From NCBI RefSeq assembly GCF_023159225.1, contig NC_063188.1, forward strand, positions 29,463,475-29,527,474: 64,000 bases of DNA. Direction: 5' to 3'. Both the position numbers and the translations under genes were made by a program. Positions within the stretch are counted from its first letter, which is position 1. Every line of letters starts with the position of its first letter. Positions 1-11,095 of this stretch are shown here, one piece after another. This DNA is from Perognathus longimembris pacificus (Eukaryota; Chordata; Mammalia; Rodentia; Heteromyidae). The notes beneath the pieces were generated by a model. The model did not search any database, had not been told where the DNA came from, and worked only from the letters and a program-made list of their open reading frames with translations.

Positions 1-632
1 ATCAGATAATGTACTATTTATGTTAGTATCATCTGGCATATGTAGCTTATAGGTCATGCTTATACTTGAGATTTATTCAGAGAATATTTATTAACTACAA
101 ATTAATGTGTTTATACATAACTATCAGCTCATGTACTTGCAAATAAAAATCTATTTGAAGTACAGGCTAATTTCTGACCTCAATGTCCTCTATACAGACA
201 TCAGCCCAATAGCACTGCACTGACCTTGTGCAATCCTCCATAATTAATTTTCATAATATACTGTGGCCATTATCAGACTAGAACACAACAGGTTGAAAGA
301 AAGCTCAAAGAAAGATTTTTAATCTACTTCATAGTACATTTTGTGCATTTTACCTTCTAGCTTATATCTACAATTTCTATTATATTATTATTATTGATCA
401 AAGGTTAAGAGCTCTCCTTCACTCCCAACTTTATTGCACAACTATCATTGAATGAGGGGTTATGTAGAATTTAATTGCAAAATTCCCAAACACCAAACAA
501 ATTGTGCTGGACAACACTCATAAAAAAACGTATAGGAGAAAAAGAGTTAGCTTTAATATGACCTTTGTTAATTTAGAGAAAATAAGGTCCTTAAAAATAA
601 AAATAAATAAAAACACTTAAAAATAAAAATAA
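1..632. other. AT-rich unique sequence, no gene seen
   Basis: No convincing exon or recognisable repeat, apart from an A-rich (AAAATAA-type) run at about 590-632 that leads into the SINE fragment. Confidence 0.5.
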
Positions 633-747
633 GCTGGTAGCTCACACCTATAATTCTAGCTTCTCAAGAGGCTGAGATCTGGGCAGGAAAGTCTGTAAGG
701 TTCTTGTCTTCAAATAATCACCAAAAGATCTGGAAATGAGGTGTGGC

Positions 748-752
<5 letters not shown>
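633..752 (+). mobile_element. Truncated B1/ID-like composite SINE
   Basis: The left part has the B1-like stretch with 'ctcacacctataattctagc' and 'gaggctgagatct', followed by the linker 'tcaccaaaagatctggaa' and the start of the ID-like unit, 'gtggctca'. The 3' half of the ID-like unit is missing; a GAAA array begins exactly there. Other copies of the family are about 230 bp, so this one is 3'-truncated or has been replaced by the repeat. Confidence 0.7.
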
Positions 753-941
<189 letters not shown>

Positions 942-3440
942 ATTTCTGACACTACAACAGGATAGGGATGCAGTCCTTTAGTGAAAATCAGCAACAACTG
1001 TGCACAACTTTTAAGTAAAACAAAATTAATTCCCTAGATTTTCATAAAAGGGTAAAAAAATCTTTCAAAAATAGAAAAAAGACAAGACAAAGGACAAAGA
1101 TACAAAATGTAATTACTTCAAATTTATATCTATACCATAAAAACTCCACTTGGTTTCCTCAAGTACACTGATAGGAGCCAAATAGGTATCTTTTTGACTG
1201 TAAAAGTGATGTACAAAGGATTTACAGTTACCTAAAAATAGATAATGAGTGCATTTGTTTTTGAACAGTGTCACCTCTTCCCTGGTTTTCCCCAGTGTGC
1301 ACCTTTTGTCCCATCATTACATTTGACCGCTCATTTGTAATAATTAAAATACGCCTATCAATCTAAAAGTCAACACAAAGGATGGCAAAAGACAAAAAAA
1401 TTACTCTTCAACAAAATAAATTATTCAAGACACTCACCATTAGCACAGTGAGACCAAAGGAGGATATTCTTAGAAGAGAATCACAGAGGTTCAATATGAC
1501 CATATAAAATGATGCTCATGGAAATGAACTCCAAGAAATGGAAACAAGGTTTTTTTGTTGTTGTTGTTGCTATTGTACTTTGTTTTGGTTTTTCCCCCAA
1601 TAAGTATCTTTGTACCATACTTCATATGCTAAATCCTAATACTCACCAGTGCACTACGATGGTGCAATCTTTTTTTTTGGTGCAACCTTTGAGTTCGGTT
1701 AGGGCACAAGAATCAAAATACTACAAACCACATTAGTACCCTCATAAAATGGCCTCCAAAATCTTTCTAGCTACTTTTACCATGTAAATTCACAGCTATA
1801 AGCAGCCTTCTAGGAACCAAGCAGAGGGTACACATAAGGTATCAATTGTGCCAGCACTTTGCTTTTGGATTTTCTGGTCCTTGCAACAGTAAGAATTAAG
1901 TGTGTATTGTTTATAAGCAGCAGTTTGTGACATTTGATCTAGGAGACTGAATTAACAGAGAAAATCAGTGCAAGTTGTTAATATCTGAATAAATTATAGA
2001 GCAATATGCATAGAAGAAAAACCTGGCCTTGCCATAAATGGTCCTAGAAGCCTAAATTTCTTTAGCTAATTATCCAATTTCATTGATCATATGAAATTCT
2101 ATTATTTACTAAACTCTAAGGCATGAATACAATTCAGCCACAATTGTTGCCACTTTATCTTTAACATAAATTGGTTTAATTCTGGTTTCCAAAAACATAG
2201 TTCTTGTTCTCATAGATAACTTCATCAGAGGAGCCTTTAATGTGCATTTTTTTTTACCAACATTCTATTTAGGTTGTTGTTAATCAACAACCTGATTAAG
2301 AAAGGGGTGGGTACAAAAGGAAGTAGCTCCTTCTTTCAAAAGGCAACCAGAGGGATCGTTGCAGTGATGAAAAAAGTTTATTTATGTTGGCTGTATGAAA
2401 GTCGAGATCCTGACTGAGATATTACTCAATAGTTTTGCAAAGTTTACTTTATCATTGGGGGAAGGGAGAGTTAAAGGCACTCAGGATCTGTCCACATTAT
2501 ATCTATGAGCTACATATGAATATACAATGTATCAAAAATGAATTAATTCTGTGCAAATAACACTACACTTTATTGCCTGCATCAAAAATTAGTCACACCC
2601 ACTGCCCTGCCCTTAATAGCCAACTACTTCATTCCATGATTTTTTAACAATTCAATGGAGAAATCCATGTTAGCTTTGTAGTGACCAAACGCCAATTTTA
2701 CTGTTTCAGAATGCTATTGGTAATGGCTAGTAAAAGGAAATTTTGGGTCCTTCAATAGCCTTTATTTGCTTAGTTCACAGGAGTGGATGCCAAAATAGTA
2801 CTACGAGGTAGGTGTCTTAGGGATAACTCGTGGAGAAATACTATGGCCACTCATGGTGCATCTACCCTGACAGGCCTACTACCCACATACCACCACCAAG
2901 CACACAACAGTGACTGCTCATTATAACATGTTGATATATGCAGACAATGTGCCTTAATCAGGATCATCCCTTCTGTCACTGATTCTTCCCTGGACTAATA
3001 ATACCTCCTCACGTCAATCTCAAAAAGTTTCATTGTTCTAGTTTTACATACACACATGAGATATTCATATATCGTTTGTCATCCTCCCTCCTACTGGTAC
3101 CCAAATAGCAGATAGGACCAGAATTTACATTTGTGTGTGATAACTTTTCACAATTGCATTTCACTCACCTATATACAGTATATACTTTGGGGGAGGGATA
3201 TTACCACCACACATCTAATAGCTGCATCTTTTCCTTTTCCTATGGGGCAAAGTGCTATGGGATACAAAGTCATCTTCCCTCTCATCTCCCATGGGTCCTC
3301 TTTCTCCATGTCTGGTTCACTGTGCACCTGTTGATTGGACAGTCACTTCCAGAAGACTCCCCTTCCTCCCTTCCCACTCAAACCCTTCTCCTCCTTCCTT
3401 CCCTCTCCCTCCCAACCATCACAGAGCACAAAGAAACACA
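942..3440. other. Unique AT-rich sequence, no gene seen
   Basis: No exon-like ORF with splice signals and no young repeat. A pyrimidine-rich tract at about 3350-3420 creates chance open frames rich in Ser, Pro and Leu. It lies just beyond the poly(A) site of the minus-strand basic-protein gene. Confidence 0.4.
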
Positions 3441-3459
3441 TAATATTATTGAGGTGGGT

Positions 3460-3465
3460 TTTATT
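3460..3465 (-). terminator. Poly(A) signal of the basic-protein gene
   Basis: AATAAA on the minus strand, 112 bp beyond the TAG stop. GT/T-rich sequence (minus-strand 'tatgtgtttctttgtg') follows about 20-35 bp downstream, the usual position for a downstream cleavage element. The predicted 3'UTR is about 130-140 nt. Confidence 0.7.
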
Positions 3466-3577
3466 TCCTCACTTTGTTCCCCCTTTAGAAGGGAACAAGG
3501 CAGACCAATTATCAATGACCAGGGGTTTACAGGCCTCACCGATGTTATTTAGGTTTGTCTTGGCCTTAGCTCTCACT

Positions 3578-4132
3578 CTATGGACTCCCTATTTCCTTAT
3601 CACTAGAGGTAAAGGAGTTGATGGAACTTCGGTCACTGTGATCAGGCCAAGGTTCACGAGTGAATCTTCCCTGATTTCGGCAAGATGATTTTCTGGCTAG
3701 TCTTTTCTTCTGTTTATATAAAGCTCCTTTTTTTGTACCTTTTTTATTACGCTTCCTCTGATGTCTGCGGCGCCTGACACACTTCCCAGGTGTTCTCCGG
3801 ACCTGGAAAGACAACAGGAAGTTCTTAGGAAGGCATTGGATGTAAAGAAGGTGGTAGAGGAGATAACCACAGAGAATCCACAGGAAGGGGTGAGGTCTGG
3901 GAAATTTCTGAGCCAGGAGTGGCGAGGGAGAATCTTGGAGAAAGAAATGAAGGGGAACAATGGGAGGACCTGGAGTGGGTTACCTCACCTTTGGTTTACA
4001 CCTAGGTCTAGCTAAGGCCCTTTTCTTGCTTCTACCACCTTTGTTGGATTTTCTTCTCCTGGGTGAGGCCTTCTTGTGGATAGCTGTGGAGGCGGTGGCA
4101 GCTCTACATCGTCTGATTATATTTCTGGCCAT
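3578..4132 (-). CDS. Putative small basic (sperm nuclear/perinuclear type) protein, two coding exons
   Basis: Exon 1 is 4132-3989 (48 codons) and exon 2 is 3802-3578 (74 codons plus TAG); join them in that order on the minus strand. The 186-bp intron has a strong donor (AAG|GTGAGG) and acceptor (TTGTCTTTCCAG|GT), and the frame continues across it. The ATG has A at -3 and G at +4. The 122-residue product has about 25 Arg and 19 Lys against 5 acidic residues. Basic clusters include SPRRRK (23-28), RRRR (58-61), RKR (64-66) and KKR (80-82); cysteines are at 9, 45, 56 and 89. Residues 91-122 form a Ser-rich, mildly acidic tail. There is no signal peptide or membrane segment. Without splicing the reading frame stops two codons into the intron. 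The compact two-exon layout with a short basic product resembles protamine, transition-protein and CYPT genes, so chromatin compaction or the spermatid perinuclear theca is an inference; no family was matched. Both exons are open, so it looks intact. Confidence 0.72.
3803..3988 (-). other. Intron of the basic-protein gene
   Basis: 186 bp, GT-AG. The donor GTGAGG follows AAG; the acceptor is preceded by a pyrimidine-rich tract and a branch-like 'cctaag' about 25 nt upstream of the AG. The reading-frame phase is 0 at both ends. Confidence 0.7.
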
Positions 4133-4188
4133 CTTTCTGTTCTTCTTGGCTGCCTATGGTGGTCTCAGATCCAGGTCTCCAGACCCTC

Positions 4189-4267
4189 AAATATATACCC
4201 ACCCAGGACAGGGTGGCCAAGCCCTTAGTCATTGTTACATCAGCAACCCACTTCCCAGTCAGCCAAT
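4189..4267 (-). promoter_or_regulatory. Core promoter of the basic-protein gene: CCAAT, CRE-like site, TATA
   Basis: Reading on the minus strand, an inverted CCAAT box (ATTGG) at 4267-4263 is followed by a CRE-like TGATGTAA at 4242-4235 and a TATA box (TATATATTT) at 4197-4189. The TATA box lies about 57 nt upstream of the ATG, which leaves a 5'UTR of roughly 30-40 nt. CRE-type sites bound by CREM near a TATA box are known in post-meiotic spermatid genes such as Prm1 and Tnp1; applying that here is inference. Confidence 0.55.
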
Positions 4268-4339
4268 CCCTGACCTGGGAGGAGCTAGCACCTCACAAAG
4301 TATCACCCTGATGCCTGCAAAGGCCAGAATGGAGGACTG

Positions 4340-6310
4340 AAAAAAGGAAGAGTGCAGAAACCAATATTTTTCTAGTCGTTGAGAGGTGATAGTGCTTTCA
4401 TACTCCTCCAGATCCTTCTAACAATGACTCCAAATCACCATCATCTCCTCTCATGCAATCTGATGTATCACAAGGTAGGTGGAGAGACTTCCTAGTTCAT
4501 TTGTTTCCATGGACACTAGCTCTATTTCTAGTGTTATAAATAGGAGATATTTATATATTTACTTGATCTTCATGCATTATTTAGACTTTTTCTATAACTT
4601 TATTTTGCCATGCATACTTTTCCATCAGTTTTCTTAAATATCTACTACATCCTTTGTTAGTTATTCCTCTGTCATGATTACAGTTCTCCATCCATGGGCG
4701 TGCCTTTACCGGGAGAAATGGACAGGATTCTGTCCTTCCCCATTCATCAGTGCTGCCTAGTTTGTGTATATCTTACTTACAGGCCATATTAACTGTGTGA
4801 AGTGATGTTGTCATTCTGCTTCTCTCCTATAAATTTATCTTAAACACCATGAAAACCACTCATATGCTGGTATACCACCAGAGAACTTTACCATCTGACT
4901 TGATTTCCTTAGTATTCATGGAAGTCCTTTTGGTTTTCTTTTTTTTCTAGACTGCAAGCACTACCCTCAATCTGTCAAAACTTCTGTACACAGACTTGCT
5001 CCATCAGGGAGCTTAGTTTATTTCAAATGTGGTGGTCATTCTGTGGAAATCACATGATATCTTTCCTAAGCTTGATTTTTAAGGTGATGTGAGGAGGGAA
5101 TGAGGCACATGTTCATATGTTAGACGATTTGCTGAGTCCTTACATAGCAAGAAATTACAACCTAAAGATAGTGAGTTCACAGAAGTAGATTGAGGCACTT
5201 GTCCAACAACATTTATTTTCAAGTGCAATGTCAAAAGGAAAACACCTCCAAATAGGAAAAATACGATTGAATTCCATCTATGTAGAATTTTCTGCAAATA
5301 AAAAATATCTGCTTCTAGAACTAAGAGTTGAGTATAACACGATTCACAAGATAAAATATTTGAGTACAAAACTTAATTTTCATTTATATAGACTGCCATT
5401 AAATAATTAGGAATTGAAATTTTTAAAAATGCTAAAACAAAAATAGAATTAGCAATCATAAAATACAGGGATATCAACCAGATAATCTATTTAGAAGATT
5501 TATAAGTAGTTAGCTAAAAATGTAAGGGTTAGATTAATAAGGGACTAACAGAGAACTTTTAGGACAACTATAATAAAATGGCAAATACATATTATGAATA
5601 TGTCCACACCAGTAAGATGTACAAAATCAAGACTGAAACCAGAATGAAATATATGTTTTTTTGTGATAACTGTATGTCAGTGTAGGGTCATTGATTGTAA
5701 CAAATTCTAGGATCAGCAATCTGTGCATATTTGGTTATGAGAGATGTGGAAAATCTCTATCTTCTTACTTTCTGCTCAGTTTTTCTGGAAACTTAAGAAC
5801 TAAAATTGTAGCAATGTAAAAGAAGTCTATAATGTACCAAAAGCCATCAAATTGTGTAGTGTAAATGAACTATTGTATAGGTACATAACATTTTATTATT
5901 TCCTACTGAAAATGGCTAAGGTCTGGAAATAGCTGGACATAAATTCTTTAAATTACAAGGTTCTTTTTACATTATCTTCATGGGAAATCTGTCACTAATG
6001 AATCTTACAATTTGGAATCAGAATTTCAAGAATGGCTATGAACAGAAACGGTCAGGTCATGCAGTAAATGACATCATAAGCTCCAAAAGAAAACATAATG
6101 CTCCTGAAAAGAAACATGTATTCCTTCTTGACATTCAATCTTCAAATAAAGTCTCCCTTCTTTCTTACTATAAATTCACCCAGCTATCAACTGATGGGGG
6201 AGGCATATCTGGCATTCTAAGTACTGATCTCTTTCTTCTTGGCTGCTAGAATGACATTTTCTTTTTGCAAAATACCAATCCCAAAATAATGGGCTCTCTG
6301 TGACTTGGCG
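4340..6310. other. Unique AT-rich sequence, no gene seen
   Basis: Nothing assignable. A short open stretch at about 4411-4474 ends in a donor-like CAAG|GTAGGT but has no supported start or partner exon. Confidence 0.4.
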
Positions 6311-6319
6311 GTGAGTCTT

Positions 6320-6660
6320 TGCTCAGTAACATTATTTATACTATAGCAGATTACCACAAAGTTAGTGAGATAGAAAAACAACAGAAAATATATTTTCTTA
6401 TCGTTCTAGAGTCAGGAAGTCAAAAATCATTTTCATTCATCCAAAGGCATGTGTTGGCAGATCTGTTATGTTCCAGAGTTCCTAGAGAAGACTCCATTGT
6501 GCATGTCTTCTGATACCTTGTCATTTCTTTGCTTATGTCTGAATCACTCCAATTTCTCTCTCAGAAGGCATATTCAATTTTCTACTATTTCCTAAATATC
6601 TCTCTCATTCTTCTTCTAAGGTCACTTGGGGTTGCATGTGAAAATTTATGAAATAATTTG
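6320..6660 (+). repeat. Possible ancient interspersed repeat (family not named)
   Basis: The start 'agcagattaccacaaagtta' and the later stretch 'gttctagagtcaggaagtc' resemble a widespread old mammalian repeat with an 'ATTACCACAAA...TTAGTG' motif. The copy is strongly diverged and I cannot name the family. A chance ORF at 6319-6513 overlaps it. Confidence 0.3.
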
Positions 6661-6915
6661 GCTTAATTGCCCATAATGTAATTGTAGTTGAACAGTGTTA
6701 TCTGCATAAGGAATTTGAAGGATCCAATAATAATGAAATGATCATCATAAAGTTCTATTATTTAACCTGAAATTGACTAGAAGTCTCATCCCCTCCATAT
6801 TTGTTAATATTCTAGTTACAACTTCAAGAATTCAGTACTACCAAAAGAAGAATTGGAAAATTTTGTTTAGATTAAAGGACTTACTATACAATAAAAAAGA
6901 AGACTCTTGCTGTTT

Positions 6916-7132
6916 GCTTTTTTTTTTTTTTTTTTTTTTGGCCAGTCCTGGGCCTTGGACTCAGGGCCTGAACACTGTCCCTGGCTTCTTCCTGCTCAAG
7001 GCTAGCACTCTGCCACTTGAGCCACAGCGCCGCTTCTGGCCATTTTCTGTATATGTGGTGCTGGGGAATCGAACCTAGGGCCTCGTGTATCCGAGGCAGG
7101 CACTCTTGCCACTAGGCTATATCCCCAGCCCC
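6916..7132 (-). mobile_element. Full-length dimeric ID-like SINE
   Basis: A poly(T) run at the low-coordinate end and GGGGCTGGGG at the other show minus orientation. Both tRNA-like units are present, the left with a B-box-like GGTTCGATTCC. The insertion is flanked by the direct repeat 'tcttgctgttt' at 6905-6915 and 7133-7143. It carries the 'GGATACACGAGGCCCTAGG' variant. Confidence 0.95.
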
Positions 7133-7143
7133 TCTTGCTGTTT

Positions 7144-9146
7144 TCTTGATTTCATTTTTGTAACTGAAGAGGAACTTCAATTATGAAAAAAATTCAAAAG
7201 ATATTTCACTGCATTATTTTCTGTCTTGAGGATTTTGAGTTTTAATATTGTTTTTAGATTCTTAAATTCAAGTATGCTGTGTTTTGAAATGAGATTTCAT
7301 TAGCTATTTTTCTCACAATACAATTTTTTCCATAAAAGTTGGATATTCATTGTGGCCTAGTGCCTTGAGTTTTACAAATTTTTCCTTTTAAATGCAAGAC
7401 CTTTTCAATGAAATAGTGTTTGTCAACAGTATGGTACTAAACATGTAATTATAAACAAAAATACATAACGCTTTGAATATAATTATGTAGCATAAAATTT
7501 AAGGTTGTTCACTATGATGCCATCTTAAAATTAAAACTATTACTAGGGGTAAAAAAATATGTGTGTGCATGCACATACACTTCTAAAAACAACATGTAAA
7601 TATAAAAGGACTCAATTTACTGGTCTTACTTATTGCTGATTTTTAAATGTTTTATTTATGAGCTACTTTATATGAATTTTATAATAAATAATATGATTTA
7701 ACATTTGGAAAACAATTTAGATTTTCTGAATAGCATATTAATTTCTTGACTTTGTCCAGCATATTGACACAATGCACTAAATGCAAATTAATAAGAAATG
7801 TATGGTTGGCAGTTTTTTTGTGTGTTTAATGAAAATATGTGCCCTGCTGAACTAAAAATATTGGAAAATTGATCAAGGTAAATTTTGCATAATTAAAAAA
7901 CTGCTGAATTATTATTGTAACTGTAAATATGAAAATGATGTTTGTTCAAATTTTAAATATGCATTATTAAGAAGATGGATTTTAAAGAATCAGATGGTTA
8001 AAATTAAGTGGAACTTATTCAAAGTAAATTTGGTAGTAATCAGCAATATAAAGGATGTTGTCAATAGCTCTCAGTAAGCTTCAAAAATGCATTTTCACTT
8101 GTAATAAAAATAATTCAATTTATTGGGACTTTTCTGTATTAATTATAATTTTAATTAATGTATTTTGCAACTGCTAAGTCATGGTCGAGGTAAAAAAAAT
8201 CACCTTTTTTTTTCATTTGAAAAGCTATTTATACATTTTGAAGTCATTTCTGAGGTATTAATCATCTTTAGACCTTAAAATATTTTTACACAATGTGAAG
8301 GTTAATATTATTTGTCCAATTGAGAAATTTAAATGACTTTTCTAAGCCTTAGAGCAATTTAGAATGAGGACTGTGCAACTCCAACACATTGCCAGACTTA
8401 TCAATTTGTTTTTCTTCCTGGAAGACCACTTCAACCAGCCACTTGTCCACCTAAATTTCGTGTCAAGTGAAGCAAGTTCCAGTACTGATATCAGGAGACT
8501 CTAAACTCTAGAGGGTACTTCTCTGAATGGATCTCTTGAAGATCTCTTATTTGAAGAAGAAAATACCTCAGCAATCCAACTCTTCAACAGCATCTGCATA
8601 GTACCTAGACCAATTAATCAAAAATTTGGCAATTAATTTCTCGAAAGAATCCCAGTAAAGCAAAATGTGACAAGGTTAAGCAGTACTGGGTTCTCTATTA
8701 ATTCTCTATATTTCTACTTATTATAATAAAAACAAACACTACAAGATTAAATAATCTGAGGTATAATGTGTTCTTACAAGAATTTGAGTTACAAGCTTTC
8801 TAAAGAAAGACTCAATATCTTACATATCGTTGTTTATTCATATGGCACACTTTTTCCTAATTATTTTAAAACATATACTATTCTCTTACTATTTACATAG
8901 GATCTTAACTTTATCACTCTGGTATAAGCCAGTATTTCACCATATCTAGTCTATTGCAATAGTTCCTAGGGTTACTTTTTTTTAAAAATATTAAACTCAA
9001 CATTCCTCATTCACATCAAATCTATATTCTACCCAGTAAACTCAATTACCCTTTCACAATTTACATTTGATTGTCCCTATCCTTGCTTTAAAATACAAAA
9101 CCAAAATATCAGCAGCATAAACAAGAAGAAACAAAATCAACCTTCT
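7144..9146. other. Very AT-rich repeat-free stretch
   Basis: No exon or repeat could be supported. An octamer ATGCAAAT lies near 7780 in a homeodomain/POU-like AT-rich context, which may be chance. Confidence 0.4.
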
Positions 9147-9422
9147 TCAATTTCCCATGGTCTCTAGGTTCTTGTGTGATTCTATGCAGTTTTCAATATC
9201 CTGCAGTGATGCTAAATTTCCTTTTAGGCAATATTCACTGTTCAAATTCTCATGAAGCAGAAATCTAGGTCTTAGGACTTCATTCTCATATTGGGATTTC
9301 AAGTCCTCTCCCATGCTTATTGAAATATGATCGCCAAACCAAATGCCTAGTTCTTGTAGAACTAAAATCTCTTTTATATTTTGATCTTTAAGTTGTTCTA
9401 CAAATGAGATTCCGTTCAACAT
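9147..9422 (-). other. Unidentified 91-codon ORF, exon-like composition
   Basis: The translation has mixed polar and acidic composition (many Glu, Asn, Leu; motifs such as LQELGIWFGDH near residues 22-32). That is unusual for this AT-rich background, where chance ORFs are Lys/Phe/Ser-rich. The upstream frame is closed by stops at once, with a possible acceptor-like TTAG just before the ATG. Downstream is an ordinary AT-rich stretch without a clear poly(A) signal. It could be a terminal exon, a retrocopy fragment or chance. I do not recognise the protein. Confidence 0.25.
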
Positions 9423-10140
9423 ACTAAGTTATCACTAAAATGAATTTTGATTTTTTTTTACTGACTGTCAACCAGTAACTAAAACCTACTGTCAGGTCTC
9501 CACTATGTAGAGAGCTTCATCTCCAAGTTAGCAATAGCTATGTGCTTTGAATTTTTGACTCTATCTCTTTTGCTATTATTTGGAGAAAATGTCTGACTTT
9601 TAAAATTCTCATTTTGTTACATTATCCTCACCTCCATAATATCCTGATTTTTCAGTCAGCTGATCATCATTAGCCTTAATTACATTACAAAATATATTAT
9701 GTGACATAATCATGGAAGTAATACCTAAGAAATTACTTCATGGGTTCCATCTTGAATTCTTTCTATGATTCTTGTTATATCATCTATTTGTATCTTTTTT
9801 GTTTGTTTGGAAAACCCTTGCAAAAATCAAATAATATATTTCATTTTCTTTTTCTTCCACAAACTGCAACTCAGTATGTTCTGTGAATGTAGAATTTGCC
9901 CAAGAAAAATCTATTGATTAATCTGATGGAAAATTATTATCAACCTGCTAACTTGCAAAGTTTATGCAGGTCAGAGACAGGAAGCATATATTTGAAATAA
10001 CTGTTTCCCAATCACAGCTTGTGGACGATGGATTGTGGCAGCATATTAAAAGTTGTAATCCAAATAAACAAATCGCCTAGGTGAAAGATGCTTATACAGC
10101 TTCACTGGTATCATTTAGTTGAAATGGTCTTTGAAAGAAA
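9423..10140. other. AT-rich sequence, nothing identified
   Basis: No repeat, RNA gene or splice-supported exon recognised. Confidence 0.4.
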
Positions 10141-10559
10141 TGTTTTTTTACACTATTTTCTTTTCTTCTTTTTCTTTATTGAGATTAAGTAATTACATAA
10201 ATTTCACAGTACACATTTTAACCTTCCCAATGATAAACATCATCATTGTAATCTACAAAGCTTATGAACTCTACAAACATTAACAATAAAACTATTTCTT
10301 GCAGCTCGGGTAATATGTACATTTCTTTCCTTTTGCTCAGTATCATCTGTTCCCTCTTTCCCTCTCATTCCCTCCCTCCCATAACTGTCCTTTAGTGGCC
10401 TAGTTCACTTTCATCAATGTCCATTGCAGGCGTTGGGCCGCTCTGCTGTATTTTTTCACCCACTTTCCAATCATTCTGTGCTCTCTCCTCCCAGCTTCCT
10501 CAAATGTGCGTGTGTATGCACCATATATAAGGTAAAGAATATAGAGTCATCTAAAAATG

Positions 10560-10867
10560 ATAAGACTAAGAAGGGGTTCTTTATTTCCTTATCTTTGCAT
10601 CTATGGAATGAAGCATACTTGGTCATGTTGTGTAAGTTTTATTGTTTTTTTATGCATTCTGTTGGTAATATTTTATTGAGGAATTTTGTATCTGTTTTCA
10701 TAAGGAAGATTGGTCTGTAGTTCTCTTTCTTTGTTGGATCCTTGCATGATTTGGGGCTAAGTATGATATTGGCTTCACAGAATGGGTTTGGAATTGCTCC
10801 CTGTGCTTCCAATTCATGGAAGAACTTAAAGAGTATGGGTATTGGTTGCTTTTGAAAGCCTTATAGA
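10560..10867 (-). mobile_element. Old L1 ORF2 (reverse transcriptase) fragment
   Basis: The sequence parallels the ORF2 region at about 18950-19150 of the minus-strand L1, including 'attttattgaggaattttg' and 'attggtctgtagttctcttt'. It is diverged and 5'/3' truncated. The preceding 10160-10450 pyrimidine-rich segment may belong to an older L1 3' end but is not secure. Confidence 0.7.
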
Positions 10868-10869
10868 AA

Positions 10870-11095
10870 GCCGGGAACCAGTGGCTCACACCTGTAACCC
10901 TAGCTACTCAGGAGGCTGAAATGTGAGGATCACAGTTGAGGCCAGCCCCAGTCCATGAGACTTTTATCTTCAATTAAACACCAGACAAAAAGAACCTGAA
11001 GGTTTGGTAGGGTTCTATCCTTTAGCGTAAATAAAAGCTCAGTAATAGTGCCAGAGCCCTGAATTCAAACCCTAGGACTGGCTAAAAAAATCAAC
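10870..11095 (+). mobile_element. B1/ID-like composite SINE
   Basis: A B1-like left part ('cagtggctcacacctgtaac', 'actcaggaggctga') is followed by the linker with 'gagacttttatcttcaatta' and a degraded ID-like unit ending 'ttcaaaccctaggactggc' plus an A run. Substitutions are frequent, so it is older than the dimeric SINEs. Confidence 0.8.

Noticed and set aside
3131..3688. Several plus-strand ORFs (67-139 codons) upstream of and across the basic-protein gene
   Set aside because: Low-complexity pyrimidine tract and antisense of the minus-strand exon; no splice or initiation support.
3960..4340. 126-codon plus ORF with membrane-like Leu/Phe content
   Set aside because: It is the antisense of the basic exon 1 (Lys/Arg codons read as Leu/Phe/Ser) and its promoter.
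4405..4474. Plus-strand exon-like stretch ending in a donor-like GTAGGT
   Set aside because: Fewer than 25 codons, no clear start and no partner exon; probably chance, though it lies close to the promoter of the basic gene.
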